Source of the DNA: a virus | Virus record (IMG/VR): IMGVR_UViG_3300030451_006244 | Coordinates: 1-29,645 of that record | DNA length: 29,645 nucleotides | Strand: one strand, 5' to 3' | Shown: positions 1 to 11,500 of the stretch, one piece after another | Layout: each line of letters opens with the position of its first letter | How positions within the stretch are numbered: position 1 is the stretch's first letter | Made by a program: the position numbers and the translations under genes | The notes under the pieces: generated by a model | Told to the model about the DNA's origin: nothing | Database searches by the model: none | Seen by the model: the letters and a program-made list of their open reading frames with translations, nothing else

Positions 1-1
1 G

Positions 2-223
2 GACAATGGGCAGTTTTGTCTCTATCCAAACAACAGAATGAGGATATATGACAATAGTATCACTCCCGAGACACCTAAGATTCCTGATTTTAAAGTATCA
101 ACCGTGTATTATCAGGTGGAAAACGGTCATGATCGTGATGGATTAGGGTCAGAAGAGAATTATTTCTGGAAAACAGCAAAGGAAAGGAAGAATAACGACA
201 AAAATGAACTTGAATTAGGATAA
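2..223 (+). CDS. C-terminal 73 residues of an unidentified phage structural gene (5' end outside window)
   Basis: An open frame enters from the left edge and ends at TAA 221-223. The visible end reads DNGQFCLYPNNRMRIYD and then a hydrophilic tail rich in Lys, Asn and Glu. An internal ATG at 38 would give only 61 residues, but the frame is open upstream to the edge, so this is more likely the tail of a longer protein. It lies directly before gp25, where T4-like phages usually carry baseplate hub or wedge genes (gp5 or gp53), so a baseplate role is plausible. I do not recognise the fragment itself, and it does not match the T4 gp53 C-terminus as I recall it. The call as coding is fairly firm; the function is only from position. 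Confidence 0.6.
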   Translation, partial: DNGQFCLYPNNRMRIYDNSITPETPKIPDFKVSTVYYQVENGHDRDGLGSEENYFWKTAKERKNNDKNELELG

Positions 224-226
224 ATA
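219..226 (+). promoter_or_regulatory. Probable T4-type late promoter element (GATAAATA) before gp25
   Basis: GATAAATA matches 7 of 8 bases of the T4 late promoter box TATAAATA, which the phage sigma factor gp55 recognises. It overlaps the stop codon of the upstream gene and opens the longest gap of the window (224-280). Transcription would start near 232, giving a leader of about 50 bases before the gp25 start. Promoter use is inferred. Confidence 0.5.
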
Positions 227-280
227 TAGACATACTTAAGAAACCCTTATAGATATATTAGGAAAAATATATCAAAATGA

Positions 281-682
281 ATGGTCGTTAAAATTTCTCG
301 TGCATTTAAAGACATTAGTTTGTCATTTAATCGGCATCCTGTTACAAATGATGTAACTGTGCTGAAAAATGAGGATGCAATTAAGAAATCAGTGATTAAT
401 TTATGTCGAACACGCATAAATGAGAGATTTTTTAATGAATTATTAGGCACTTCAATCGAAGATTCGCTGTTTGAACTGAACACAGATGATATTGCTTCAT
501 TTTTGGAGAGGGAAATCACTGTTTTACTTAAAAATTATGAGCCAAGAATCAGATTAACTAATGTAAGAGCAGAATCTGCTGTAGATTCTAATGAATTATT
601 GATTCGAATCGAATATGATATTACAGGATTACCGTTTCCAACACAAAATATCGAATTTTTACTTCAACCGACTAGGATATAA
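281..682 (+). CDS. 25: Baseplate wedge subunit gp25
   Basis: 133 residues, against 132 for T4 gp25. gp25 sits at the inner baseplate wedge with gp6 and gp7, next to the tube and sheath start. The family pattern is visible: a basic segment RTRINERFF, then LLGTSIEDSLFE at about residues 52-63, matching the Arg-x-Phe ... Gly-x-x-[IL]-x-x-x-LFE pattern of the gp25-like family, then NYEPRI, which T4 gp25 also has at the corresponding place. ATG 281 is chosen because ATG 277 runs into a stop after four codons. Only a weak AGGA (260-263) lies upstream. The stop overlaps the gp6 start by one base (TAATG), so translation is probably coupled. Confidence 0.93.
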   Translation: MVVKISRAFKDISLSFNRHPVTNDVTVLKNEDAIKKSVINLCRTRINERFFNELLGTSIEDSLFELNTDDIASFLEREITVLLKNYEPRIRLTNVRAESAVDSNELLIRIEYDITGLPFPTQNIEFLLQPTRI

Positions 683-2556
683 TGTCATTTACACAGTTTA
701 CTAACCTCGATTTTAATACGATAAGAGCTCAAATTAAAGATTATTTGAGATCAAACTCAAATTTCTCTGATTTTGACTTCGAGGGATCTAATTTTTCAAT
801 TTTAATTGATACTTTAGCATATAACTCTTACATAACTGCTTATAATACGAATATGGCTGTCAATGAATCATTCATTGATAGTGCAACTCTACGTGAAAAT
901 GTCGTATCATTAGCAAGAAATATTGGTTATGTTCCTAGATCTAAGAAATCTGCAGTTGCAACAATCAATTTCACAGTTGATGTGAGTGATTCGCCAGCAA
1001 CAACTGTAAAATTAAACGCAGGTTTAGTTGCATTAGGTGCTGTTCAAAATGGAAATTACTCATTTTCAATTCCAGATGATATAACAGTAACTGCAAATAG
1101 CAATGGAATTGCAACTTTTAATGATATTTCAATATATGAAGGTAATTATCTAACTAAAACCTTTGAAGTAGATAGTTCTCAAGCAAATCAAAGATTTACT
1201 TTACCAAATGCCAACATTGATACGTCTTCAATTCGTGTTGATATTAATGGAGTTACTTATAATGCATACACAAATATATTCAATATTGATTCTTCCTCTA
1301 GATTATTCCTAGTTCAAGAAATTGAAGATGAAAGATATCAAATTTTGTTCGGAGACGGGATATTAGGGAGGAAACCACAGAATGGAGAGATTATCACAGT
1401 TAGTTACATAGTCACGAATGGTCGAGATGGTAATGATGCTGCTAATTTTAACTTTGCAGGTAAACTTACTTACCGTTCTGGAGTTTCAGATGTTGATATT
1501 GTGCAAGGTATATCACTTATATCAACCACACAGTCTTCAGAAAATGGTGATGACATTGAATCTATAGACAATATCAAATATCTTGCTCCTAGAGTCTATG
1601 CATCGCAATACAGAGCAGTTACATCAAATGATTATGTTGGTTTATTGCCCTTTTTATACCCAAATATTGATTCAGTGAGTGCCTATGGTGGTGAAGAACT
1701 TGATCCACCTGAATTTGGAAAGGTTTATATCACAATAAAACCAAAAAATGGGGAAATTTTATCAAGTGTTGCTAAAGATACGATTAAAAATGACTTAAAA
1801 AGGTATACAGTTGCGGGTATTAAGCAAGAATTAATTGATTTGAAGTATTTGTACGTTGAATTTAACTCAACTGTGTCTTACGACTCTGGATTTGTTCCTG
1901 ATAAGTTAAATTTACAGTCTCGAATACTATCTGCAATCCAAACTTATGCAAAATCAGCTGATATTAACTCTTTTGGTGGTAGATTGAAGTATAGTAAACT
2001 GTTGTCTCAAATTGATAGAGTTGATAACGGAATTACTTCAAATATTACGACTTTAGTAATGAGAAGAAATATGGTTCCTGAGTATAATAAACTCGCAACT
2101 TATGAAATATGCTATGGAAATAAGTTTCACGCAGATTTAGAGGGATTTAACGTTCGTTCTTCTTCATTTAAACTTGATGGAGTTGATGGAGACATATATT
2201 TGACTGATTTTCCGAATAGTGATCAAACTACAGGCGTTGTTAAGTTCTTTAAAATCGTAGATGGTGCTATAACTTACGTAAATAATGATGCAGGAAGCGT
2301 AAATTACACAAAAGGAGAAATAAATCTATTTCCAGTGATAATTACATCAACAAATTTGTCAAATCGAGTTGAAATAGAGGTAACTCCAGAGTCAAATGAT
2401 ATAGTTGCAAAAGAGAACCTTTATATTGTGCTAGATACTACAGGAAATAGTGAATTAAATCTCATAGAGGACGTTCTTGTTTCTGGTTCCAACGTATCTG
2501 GAACAAATTATACACCTCCATCTAGTTTTATCAGTAATAAAAAATATACAAGATAA
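682..2556 (+). CDS. 6: Baseplate wedge subunit gp6 (Baseplate_J-like)
   Basis: 624 residues; T4 gp6 has 660. gp6 forms the continuous inner ring of the baseplate and dimerises between wedges. The N-terminus (MSFTQFTNLDF, then ILIDTLAYNSY near residue 47) is typical of T4-like gp6. FGDG at about 223-226, followed by GRKPQNGEII and VTNGRDGND, is the conserved Baseplate_J region. APRVYASQYRAVTSNDY at about 302-318 is the second signature block, and GGRLKYSKLLSQID marks the C-terminal part. The last ~150 residues are beta-rich and less conserved. AGGA at 673-676 lies 5 bases before the ATG, inside the end of gp25. The gp7-like gene starts 3 bases after the stop. Confidence 0.93.
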   Translation: MSFTQFTNLDFNTIRAQIKDYLRSNSNFSDFDFEGSNFSILIDTLAYNSYITAYNTNMAVNESFIDSATLRENVVSLARNIGYVPRSKKSAVATINFTVDVSDSPATTVKLNAGLVALGAVQNGNYSFSIPDDITVTANSNGIATFNDISIYEGNYLTKTFEVDSSQANQRFTLPNANIDTSSIRVDINGVTYNAYTNIFNIDSSSRLFLVQEIEDERYQILFGDGILGRKPQNGEIITVSYIVTNGRDGNDAANFNFAGKLTYRSGVSDVDIVQGISLISTTQSSENGDDIESIDNIKYLAPRVYASQYRAVTSNDYVGLLPFLYPNIDSVSAYGGEELDPPEFGKVYITIKPKNGEILSSVAKDTIKNDLKRYTVAGIKQELIDLKYLYVEFNSTVSYDSGFVPDKLNLQSRILSAIQTYAKSADINSFGGRLKYSKLLSQIDRVDNGITSNITTLVMRRNMVPEYNKLATYEICYGNKFHADLEGFNVRSSSFKLDGVDGDIYLTDFPNSDQTTGVVKFFKIVDGAITYVNNDAGSVNYTKGEINLFPVIITSTNLSNRVEIEVTPESNDIVAKENLYIVLDTTGNSELNLIEDVLVSGSNVSGTNYTPPSSFISNKKYTR

Positions 2557-2559
2557 GAA

Positions 2560-5500
2560 ATGCCAGATAAAAAAGTAAAAATTGCAAATATTCTTGGTAG
2601 CCAAATACCAGATTTCATACAAGCAGACAATCCTCTTTTTAAAGAATTTTTGTCTCAATATTATGAATCTGAGGAACGTGAATATGGAACAACTTACTTA
2701 TCTGATAATTTAGCATCTTTTAAAAACATAAAAACAGTTTCTGAAATATCTTTAGTTGAAAATCAAACAGTAACACCACCAGATAGTCTTACTCCCGTAT
2801 CTCCAGTAATTTTATCTTCACTTTTATATGCATACGATGATGTAATTAATGTAAATCAAACTACGGGATTTCCTGATAAGTATGGATTACTGAAAATTGA
2901 TGATGAGATCATTACATATACAGGAAAAACTAAAACTTCGTTTACAGGATGTATTCGTGGATTTAGTGGTATATCTGAAATTGAAACACAAGGAAACCCT
3001 GAATTTCTAACTTTTAGTGATACAAATGCATCAAGACATGACGCAAATACTGCCATAGTAAACTTAAGTTTCTTATTTGTAAGTCAGTTTTATAAAAAAT
3101 TTAGAAGAAATTTTTTACCAGGTCTTGAGGGTAGAAGTTTTAAATATGGAATTGGTGTAGAGAATATTTTATCTAGAGCAAGAGATTTTTATAGTTCAAA
3201 AGGAACAGATGCTTCATTAAAAATACTTTTCCAAGTTTTATTTGGGGATCAGGTTGAAATTGTCAAACCTTTCAATGAAACTATAATTGCATCAGAAGCA
3301 GAATGGGATGTAACTGATGATATTATTGTAGAAGCAATATCTGGAGATCCTAGAAATTTAGTTGGAATGCAAATATATCAAGATTCATTTACTTCACCAA
3401 CTGCTAGTGGAGCAGTTGCAAATGTGCAAACAAAATTTTTAAAAAATAAGAAATATTACCAAATTTCATTTTCTAAAGGAACAATTAATAATAAATTCAA
3501 AGTTCCAGCAAAAACAAAAGTTGTAGGAACAGCATCCACTACAGAAGTTACAACTGTAGACTCAACCATAGGGTTTAGTTCAACCAGTGGATTTTATTAC
3601 TTAAATGCAGACAACGTTTATACATTAGCATCTTTTACATCAAAATCAAATAATCAATTTTTTGGATGCACTGGTATAACTACAGTTTTTAAAGAATCCG
3701 ATACCATTATAGATGGTATATTTGTATATGGTTATGAAAATAATGATTTAACAAAGATCTGTCAAATGAGAGTGACTGGATCTATTTCTGGAGCAGCTGA
3801 CAATGTAAATGTAACTAAGTATTTTGATTCTGGAGATATAATTAGAGTTAAACATCTTGGTGAAAAACCAGAATTATCAGATCAAAGATACAATAAGTGG
3901 TTTTATAATAATTTATCTTATGTTGACGTAATAGATCATAATAATACAAATACATTTACTACTAGAGTCAACCATTTTTTAAATGTAGGTGATTTAGTAG
4001 ATGTAATAGTCAAGGATACAAATAATACAATTCTTACAGATATTCAAGTAAATGATGTTATCGATTCAAGTCAAGTAAAACTTAATATTAATCCACAAAC
4101 TGGATTACCACTTTTAAAATTTAGAAATTATGTTCTTAAAAAGAAATTAAATTATGTAAACTCAAATTTTGGACAAACATCTTTATTATCAAATATTCAA
4201 AATTCATATACTGACGAACAAAAAAATACATATATTTCTTTTTCTGGTTATCCTTCTTTTAATACTCAAACTACTAATAGATCATATTCTTTTAATTCAA
4301 GTGATGTTTCAGTAAATAACTTCACAATTACAATACCTAATCATAATTTTATAAATGGTGAAAGAGTTTATTTAAGTTTATCTAATAATAGTGGAATTAT
4401 TGGATCTTCATCAGGTTACTTCTATATTAAAGTTATTGATATCAATACAATTAAGTTATCAACAAATCCAGCAAATTTATATCAAGAAGTTTTTGAAAAA
4501 ATTAAATTTTCTGGAACTGCACAACAGGGAAATGAAACAAATACCATTACACCTGCAAATTTATATGATGGTGGCCAGTTAAAAAATCAAAACAATTTCA
4601 AAAGAATATATAAAAATCCAAAACCACCTTTAGCAAAGAAAAATATCAGTGGTGCAATTGGTGTTTCATTAAATGGAATTGAATATCATTCTCCAATTTC
4701 AGATGATTCTATATTTTACGGACAACTTGAAAAAATTGATGTTCTAAATCCAGGTCAAGGATATGATGTAATTAATCCACCTTCAGTTTCTATAGCAGAC
4801 ACCACTGGAAGCGGTTCTGAGGTGCATGGAAACTTCTCTGGCACTATATCAGAGGTTTTATTAAATGAACCAGGATTTGACTATGATGACACTCCTGCAG
4901 TAACTATAACTGGTGGAAATGGTAGTGGTGCTGTATGTGAAGCAAAAATGAGAGCTTTTTCATATAATGCAGTATTTGGTGAAACTGATGTAATTGTTTC
5001 TGAAAACAAAATTAGATCCGAACATAGATTTTTAGACGGTGAAGAAGTAATTTACACTGCAAACGGAACACCAATTGGTATAACAACTGGAGTAAATGTT
5101 GGGTTTGCTACTGATTTACTATCATCTGGAACTTCATACTTCATAGCAAGATATAATGACAACTCTTTCGCACTAGCAATAACAAGAGATCGGGCAATTA
5201 ACAAAACTAATTTATTGCAACTTCGTGATGATGGATCTGTTTCTCATCAATTTACTTCAACAAAAGTTAGAAGAATTATTGATAGAATTGAAGTTAATGA
5301 AATTGGAAGTGATTATAAAAATAAAAAAGTTTTAGTATCCTCTCAACAATATCCTCCCACAGACAGAAAAAATTTATTTAAAACTTTTGTTGGTATTAAT
5401 ACTTTTGACAATTATGTTTATGCAAGAAATCATAATTTTAGTAATGGAGATGTCATCGAATATTCTACTAGTAATAGTGTAATTAGTGGATTGGATACAA

Positions 5501-8500
5501 ATACAGTGTATAAAGTTACTGTAATTGATAGTAATAAATTTAAATTAAGTAATGCGGGAACATCAACTACTATATCAAATACAAATTATGATAGAAAAAT
5601 ATATACAAATTTAGATAGTGTTGGGGTCGGAACTCATACATTTAAGTATCCAGATATTGCAGTTAAAATTAGTGGAATAGTCTCTCTTGCATCAACATCA
5701 ATAGTACCAAATTACTATAATGCTAGTGCAGAAGCAATTGTTAAAGGTAAACTTGAAAGTGTTTTTATCAAAAATGGAGGAGTTGGTTTTGGAGTAACTG
5801 ATATCATCAATTATACACGTAAACCAACAATAAAGTTGTTAACTGGTAAAAAAGCGTTTTTAAGTCCAATTGTTTCTAATGGAAAAATAGTTAATGTTTT
5901 GATTAGAAATGGTGGAGAAGAATATACAACACCACCAGAACTTCAAGTCTTTGAAACTGAAAACGGAAAAGGAACTTTTGCAAGAATAAAATCAATAGTT
6001 TCAAATGGAGAAATAACGGGATTTAAAATTATCAACGCAGGTATTAACTACTCATCCAAAAATACTAGAATTAGAGTTGTTCCTACAGGTAAAGACGCTA
6101 AATTTACTTCTAACATTCATGAATGGAAAATCAATGATGTTAAAAGATACGATTACACTTTAACAGAGGATAATAGTCAAATTATACAAGTAAAATCTGA
6201 TTCTAGAACAAAGGGAAATAAAATCTGTTCTTTCTATCCACCAAAAAAATATCGCAGATTACTAAGAGATAATATTGGTGAGGCACCAAATTATACTGAA
6301 GATGTTAGTGATCTTTCTAAAATTGTTGGGTGGGCCTATGATGGTAATCCTATTTTTGGCCCAGTTGGCCCTAAAAATGTTGGTGTAGGATTTACTTTTT
6401 TACAATCTAGTTACCAACTTGATTTACTTAATGATCCTAATTTAAGACCACCAACAATACAGTATCCTTCTGGTTATTTTATAGATGATTATATCTACAA
6501 TGACAATAATGAACTAGATGAATACAATGGCAGATATCTTAAGAGTAGTGAATTACCATTAGATCAACAAAGTTATTTTCCAAATGGAACATATGCTTAT
6601 TTCTCAAGTATAGATAAAGTTTCTAAAGAACCCTCTTTTCCTTACATAACTTTTGCACATCGTAATGAAACAGATACTTTTAATTATGACAGAGGTATTG
6701 ATCAATCAGATAATATTGTTAATAATGGTAATTATAAGAGAAATGTTACTCACTTGGGATTAAATGAAGAATTTAGAAATTATCCTTTATTGTCTGACCC
6801 TTTAAATTCACAAACTAAAATTAAAGTTAGTGATTTAAAGAGTTCAAATATAACAGATGTTACTATAAATGATGCAGGATCTTCGTATAAAGTTGGAGAT
6901 AAACTTAATTTTAATGATTCGACTGTAAATGCAGTAGTTAAAGAAGTTTCGGGTAAAGAAATAGTATCGGTTGCAACCACAAATACAGTAATTGAAAATA
7001 TAGAATTTTCAGTTTTGGATGGTGTGGTTACTGGTGTTGCAACAATTCCACATAATCTAATTAGTAATGATATTGTTGAAATTACTGGTATATCATCTAC
7101 AGCATACAAAAATATTGAAGGATTTAGAGTTATTGGATTATCCACTGTAACAGTTTCAACAGCATCTACAATTCTGAATTCAAACACTACAGGAATTACG
7201 ACATTTATTTCTTTATCAGGATCAACTCTTGATAGGGTATTAAAAATAAATGATGTTATTCAAATTGAATCTGAACAATTAGTTGTTATAGATTATGATG
7301 ATGTAAACAATAAACATCGAGTTATAAGAGCACATAATGGAACTACAGGTAGTGAACATGATGCTGGAGTGGTAGTAACTCGACTTGAAACAGAATTTAC
7401 ATTTCCAATTAAAGAAAAAGTAGAGAATAAAAATATAGAAATATCAAAAGTTAGATATTTTGAATCAGAAAAAGCAGTTGGTATTGGAAGTACTTATACT
7501 AATGTTGTTGTTGGAAGAGTTGGAACTAATCCAGGTATAGGGACAATTTTCAAATCAATCCCACCAAGAGCAATATATCTACCAAATCATCAATTTAAAA
7601 CTGGTGATGAACTATCATTTGTAGCATTTGGTTCTACAATTTTTGCATCATCAAATGATTCGTTATCACCACAATTTGATTTGTCTACAATTGACAAATT
7701 CTACTGTGTTAAATTTAACAATGAATTTATTGGATTATCTACTCAAAAAACAAACTTTACTACAAACTACATTTACTATCAAAGAGTAGAGACGAGTGGT
7801 GGAGATAATAATAAACTTGAAACAATTAAAGAAAATATTTCAGGAAGTTTAACAAAAGTAAATGGATTAGTTACCGTTGCTGCAGCTACAACAATTGGAC
7901 AACAACATGGTTTATCTCTTAATGAAGAGTTTAATCTTGACATAAAATCAAATAGGACACAAACTTTTGATTTAAGATACAATGAAAATTTAAGAAAGTT
8001 GGTTGTAAACCCAGTTTCTTTTGCATCTACTTCTGTTGGAATTGGAACCACCATATCTACAATCACTTTACATGATCATGATTTCTCAACTGGAGAACTC
8101 GTAGTATATAATTCTTCAACTCCTGCAACACCTCTAGTTAATGATGGTATTTACTATGTCATTAAGGATTCAAATAAGACTATTAGATTAGCAGAAAATG
8201 AATATGATTTATCAACTTTCCCCTACAATTATATTGCAATCGGATCTACTGGTGGTGGAAGTCATCAAATTTCAAGAATAAATCCAAAATTAGAATTTTA
8301 TAGAGACAATAGAATAGAAATTTTAACATCAGACACAAGTTTAACAGATTATGATTTACAATTTTACACTGATTCTAGTTTTATTTCAAGATATGATACA
8401 GATTTAATCAGTAAATCTGGAACTAATGGAGATGGAGATTCTGAAACTAAAGTTGTAATTTCTGTTGGAAGTTCTTTAGCATCTAAGTTCTACTATAGAT

Positions 8501-11500
8501 TAGAGGGTATAAACTCCAACTTTACTAAAACACTACCTTCGTCTGCGGATGATAGAGTTTTAAATCACTCAGAAATACAATTAGTAGATTCAAAATTTAA
8601 CACTAGACATAGAGTAACTGGAATTGGTGAGACTACATTTAGATTTAATCCAATTGGAGTGGCAGAAACAACTTCTCTATCTACTACAGGAATTTCAAGT
8701 GCGTTCTATTTTACAAATTCCTCTGGTGAAGATGGTGGAATACATTCCATAAACATTTTAGGTAAAGGATTTGAGGCAACTAAACTACCTATATTAACTT
8801 CAATTGGAACAACATCTGGTATAAATGCTGTCCTCACAATAGAAACTGATGAAATAGGAACAGTCAGTGATACGCAATCAATAACACAAGGATTAGAGTT
8901 TCCCTCAGACCATACACTTAAACCAAAAGCAGACAGCAATACTATTTTAGAATTAAAAAATCCATTTACCTTAAAATCTATAGGTGTAACTACTGGAGGA
9001 AGAAATTATACTTCTCCACCATCAGTAATTGCAATAGGTAATGATAACATAGTTACTAGAGTCAGTTTAAACGGTACTTCCGTTAATAAAGTAGAAATAT
9101 TAACTAATGATACTGGTTTATCAGAGGATCTTAGAATTATACCAACTGTAAACTCAAATGGAGTTCTTGTTACTAGGGCTGAAACTAATAATGAAATAGT
9201 TACATTATTTTTAAAAGCACCAATTACTGAAAGAGAGGTCAATGAAAGTGGATTTTTTGATAATGGGGGAACTTTTCCTTTCGCACCTGGTGATAAAATA
9301 TTTGTAGAAAATATTAAAACTTTAGGTGATGGTGATGGATATAATTCTAGTGATTATAATTATCAATATTTCACAATACTACCTGAAGTAGGTGTTGGAA
9401 TTAACACTGCTAATGGAGGAGAACTTATAAGATACTCTATTGCAGGATTAAGCACTAATGGAGGTACATACCAATCAGAAAATAATTTTGGTAGAGTTAT
9501 AAAAGTTAGTGATTTAGCAGGATTTACTCCTACTTTTGAAAAAGTATCATTTTTTGAAAATGAAAATATTATAGTTCCATCATCCACAATTTCTGGTTTT
9601 GTTGCTAAAAATGGTTGGGATAGTGAATCTCAAACTTTAAAAATATTTGATATTCAAGGTAATTTTAAAAAAGATGATATTATAATTGGATCCGTTAGCA
9701 ACAGTAAAGCAACTGTATCTAATATATTTGAATTTGATTTTGATTTAAATGTTGATAGTTCTGCAGAAAACATCAATGATTGGAAAACAGATACTGGAAA
9801 ATTAAATTTAGATACTCAAAGAGTTCATGATAACGATTACTATCAAAGATTTTCATATGCAGTTAAAGGAACGACACCTTACGTAACATGGAAAGATTCT
9901 GTTGATAGTTTGGATCATGTAGCAGGATTTAAAAATTTCAGTAATTTAGAAATTGCATCTTCAGGTAAAATTGGTTTAACATCTGATTCTCAAGTTGATT
10001 TAGAAGTTGATATTGAACAAGAAGCATCAGTTCATGAAAAATTTTACTATGATACGGGTATAGAAGATACTGACGATCCAGCACTATCTAAGTTAATTAA
10101 ATTTGATACTAAAACTATAACTGATTATAATGAATCAAGAACTAATAAAGTTTTATTAATTGATGATATAAGCACACAATTTACAGGAATAGTTACTTCT
10201 GTTGGTGGTGGAGTTATCGGAACAACTAGTTTTAATATATTCAGCTCTGGTGATTCTCTTTTACATAAAGAATTCAATCCATCTTCAGGAATTAACACAT
10301 CAAATGGTCAAGTCACAATACCAAGACATGAGTTTAACACTGCAGAACATTTAAAATATGCACCAGGAGTAGGTCAAACTGCTATTGGTATTGAAAACAC
10401 TACTGTACCAGGAGTGGGTGTTACAAATATATTACCATCTGATGTATATGCAATAAAAGTTACAAATGATGTGATTAAGGTAGCAGTTGCTGCAAGTTTT
10501 GCTACTGCTGGAACTGCAGTCACCTTCACAACTATAAGTGGAATTGGAACTAATCACACATTATCAGTTCCTGCAGATGACGCAACTATAAGATCAATAA
10601 TCACTATCGATAATGTAATTCAAAGTCCAGTAGCTATTTCAACAGCAATTTCAGTAAATATGGTATCTGGTATTAGTATATCAACTGATCGTGCTTATTT
10701 AAATGATGTTTCTGACATACAAGGAAAATCTCTATTGAGAATATCAAATGAAATAGTTAAAGTAAATTTAGTTGGTGTTGGATCTGCAAGCGAATTGCAA
10801 ATTGATAGGGGGCAAATGGGAACTGTCGCTGCAGCACATACTGCAGGAGCAAATGTAACAGTATTAAAAGGTGATTACAGAATTAATGAAGGAAGACTAT
10901 ATTTTACAGCAGCCCCATATGGTAGATCTGGATCTTTAGGTATTACAACTTCATCTCAGTTCTCAGGTAGATTATTCTACAGACTAAATTACCAACACAA
11001 TAAAATTATAGATGATATCTCTGATAGATTTGATGGGGCAACAGATAAATTTGATTTAACTAGTAATAATGTAGAAGTAAGTGGTATTAATACAAGTTTT
11101 GGTGCTTTCCTTATTAACAACATTTTCCAAAGACCATTTTATGGATCACCTGGTAGTATTCTTGAGTCCGATTATCAAATAGTTGGAACAGGAAAAACAA
11201 TTGACTTCACGGGAATAACTGCAAATAAAGATTTACCAAGAGGTGGTATTATCAATGAATTTGATGTCGGTATTGGTAGTGGTTATCAAATCCCAAGAAA
11301 AGCAATATTCAGTGCTGTTGTATCTGCTGCAGGAACAGTTCAATCAATTGGTATTGTTACTGGAGGTTCTGGTTATATAACTCCACCTCTAGTATCAATT
11401 GGATCTACAACAGGTTCTGGTGCTTCTGCAGTAGCAACTATTACTAATGGTTCTGTCAGTGCAGTCTCTGTAACTAATCCAGGTAGTGGTTATACGTCAA

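Noticed and set aside
247-519. 90-codon minus-strand frame overlapping gp25
   Set aside because: gp25 is clearly coding on the + strand with family motifs across the overlap; the antisense product has no recognisable features.
6780-7187. 135-codon open frame on the minus strand, opposite the gp7-like gene
   Set aside because: It lies wholly inside a well-supported + strand gene, has no ribosome binding site or neighbours on its strand, and its product is an ordinary reverse shadow of repeated Thr/Ser/Val codons.
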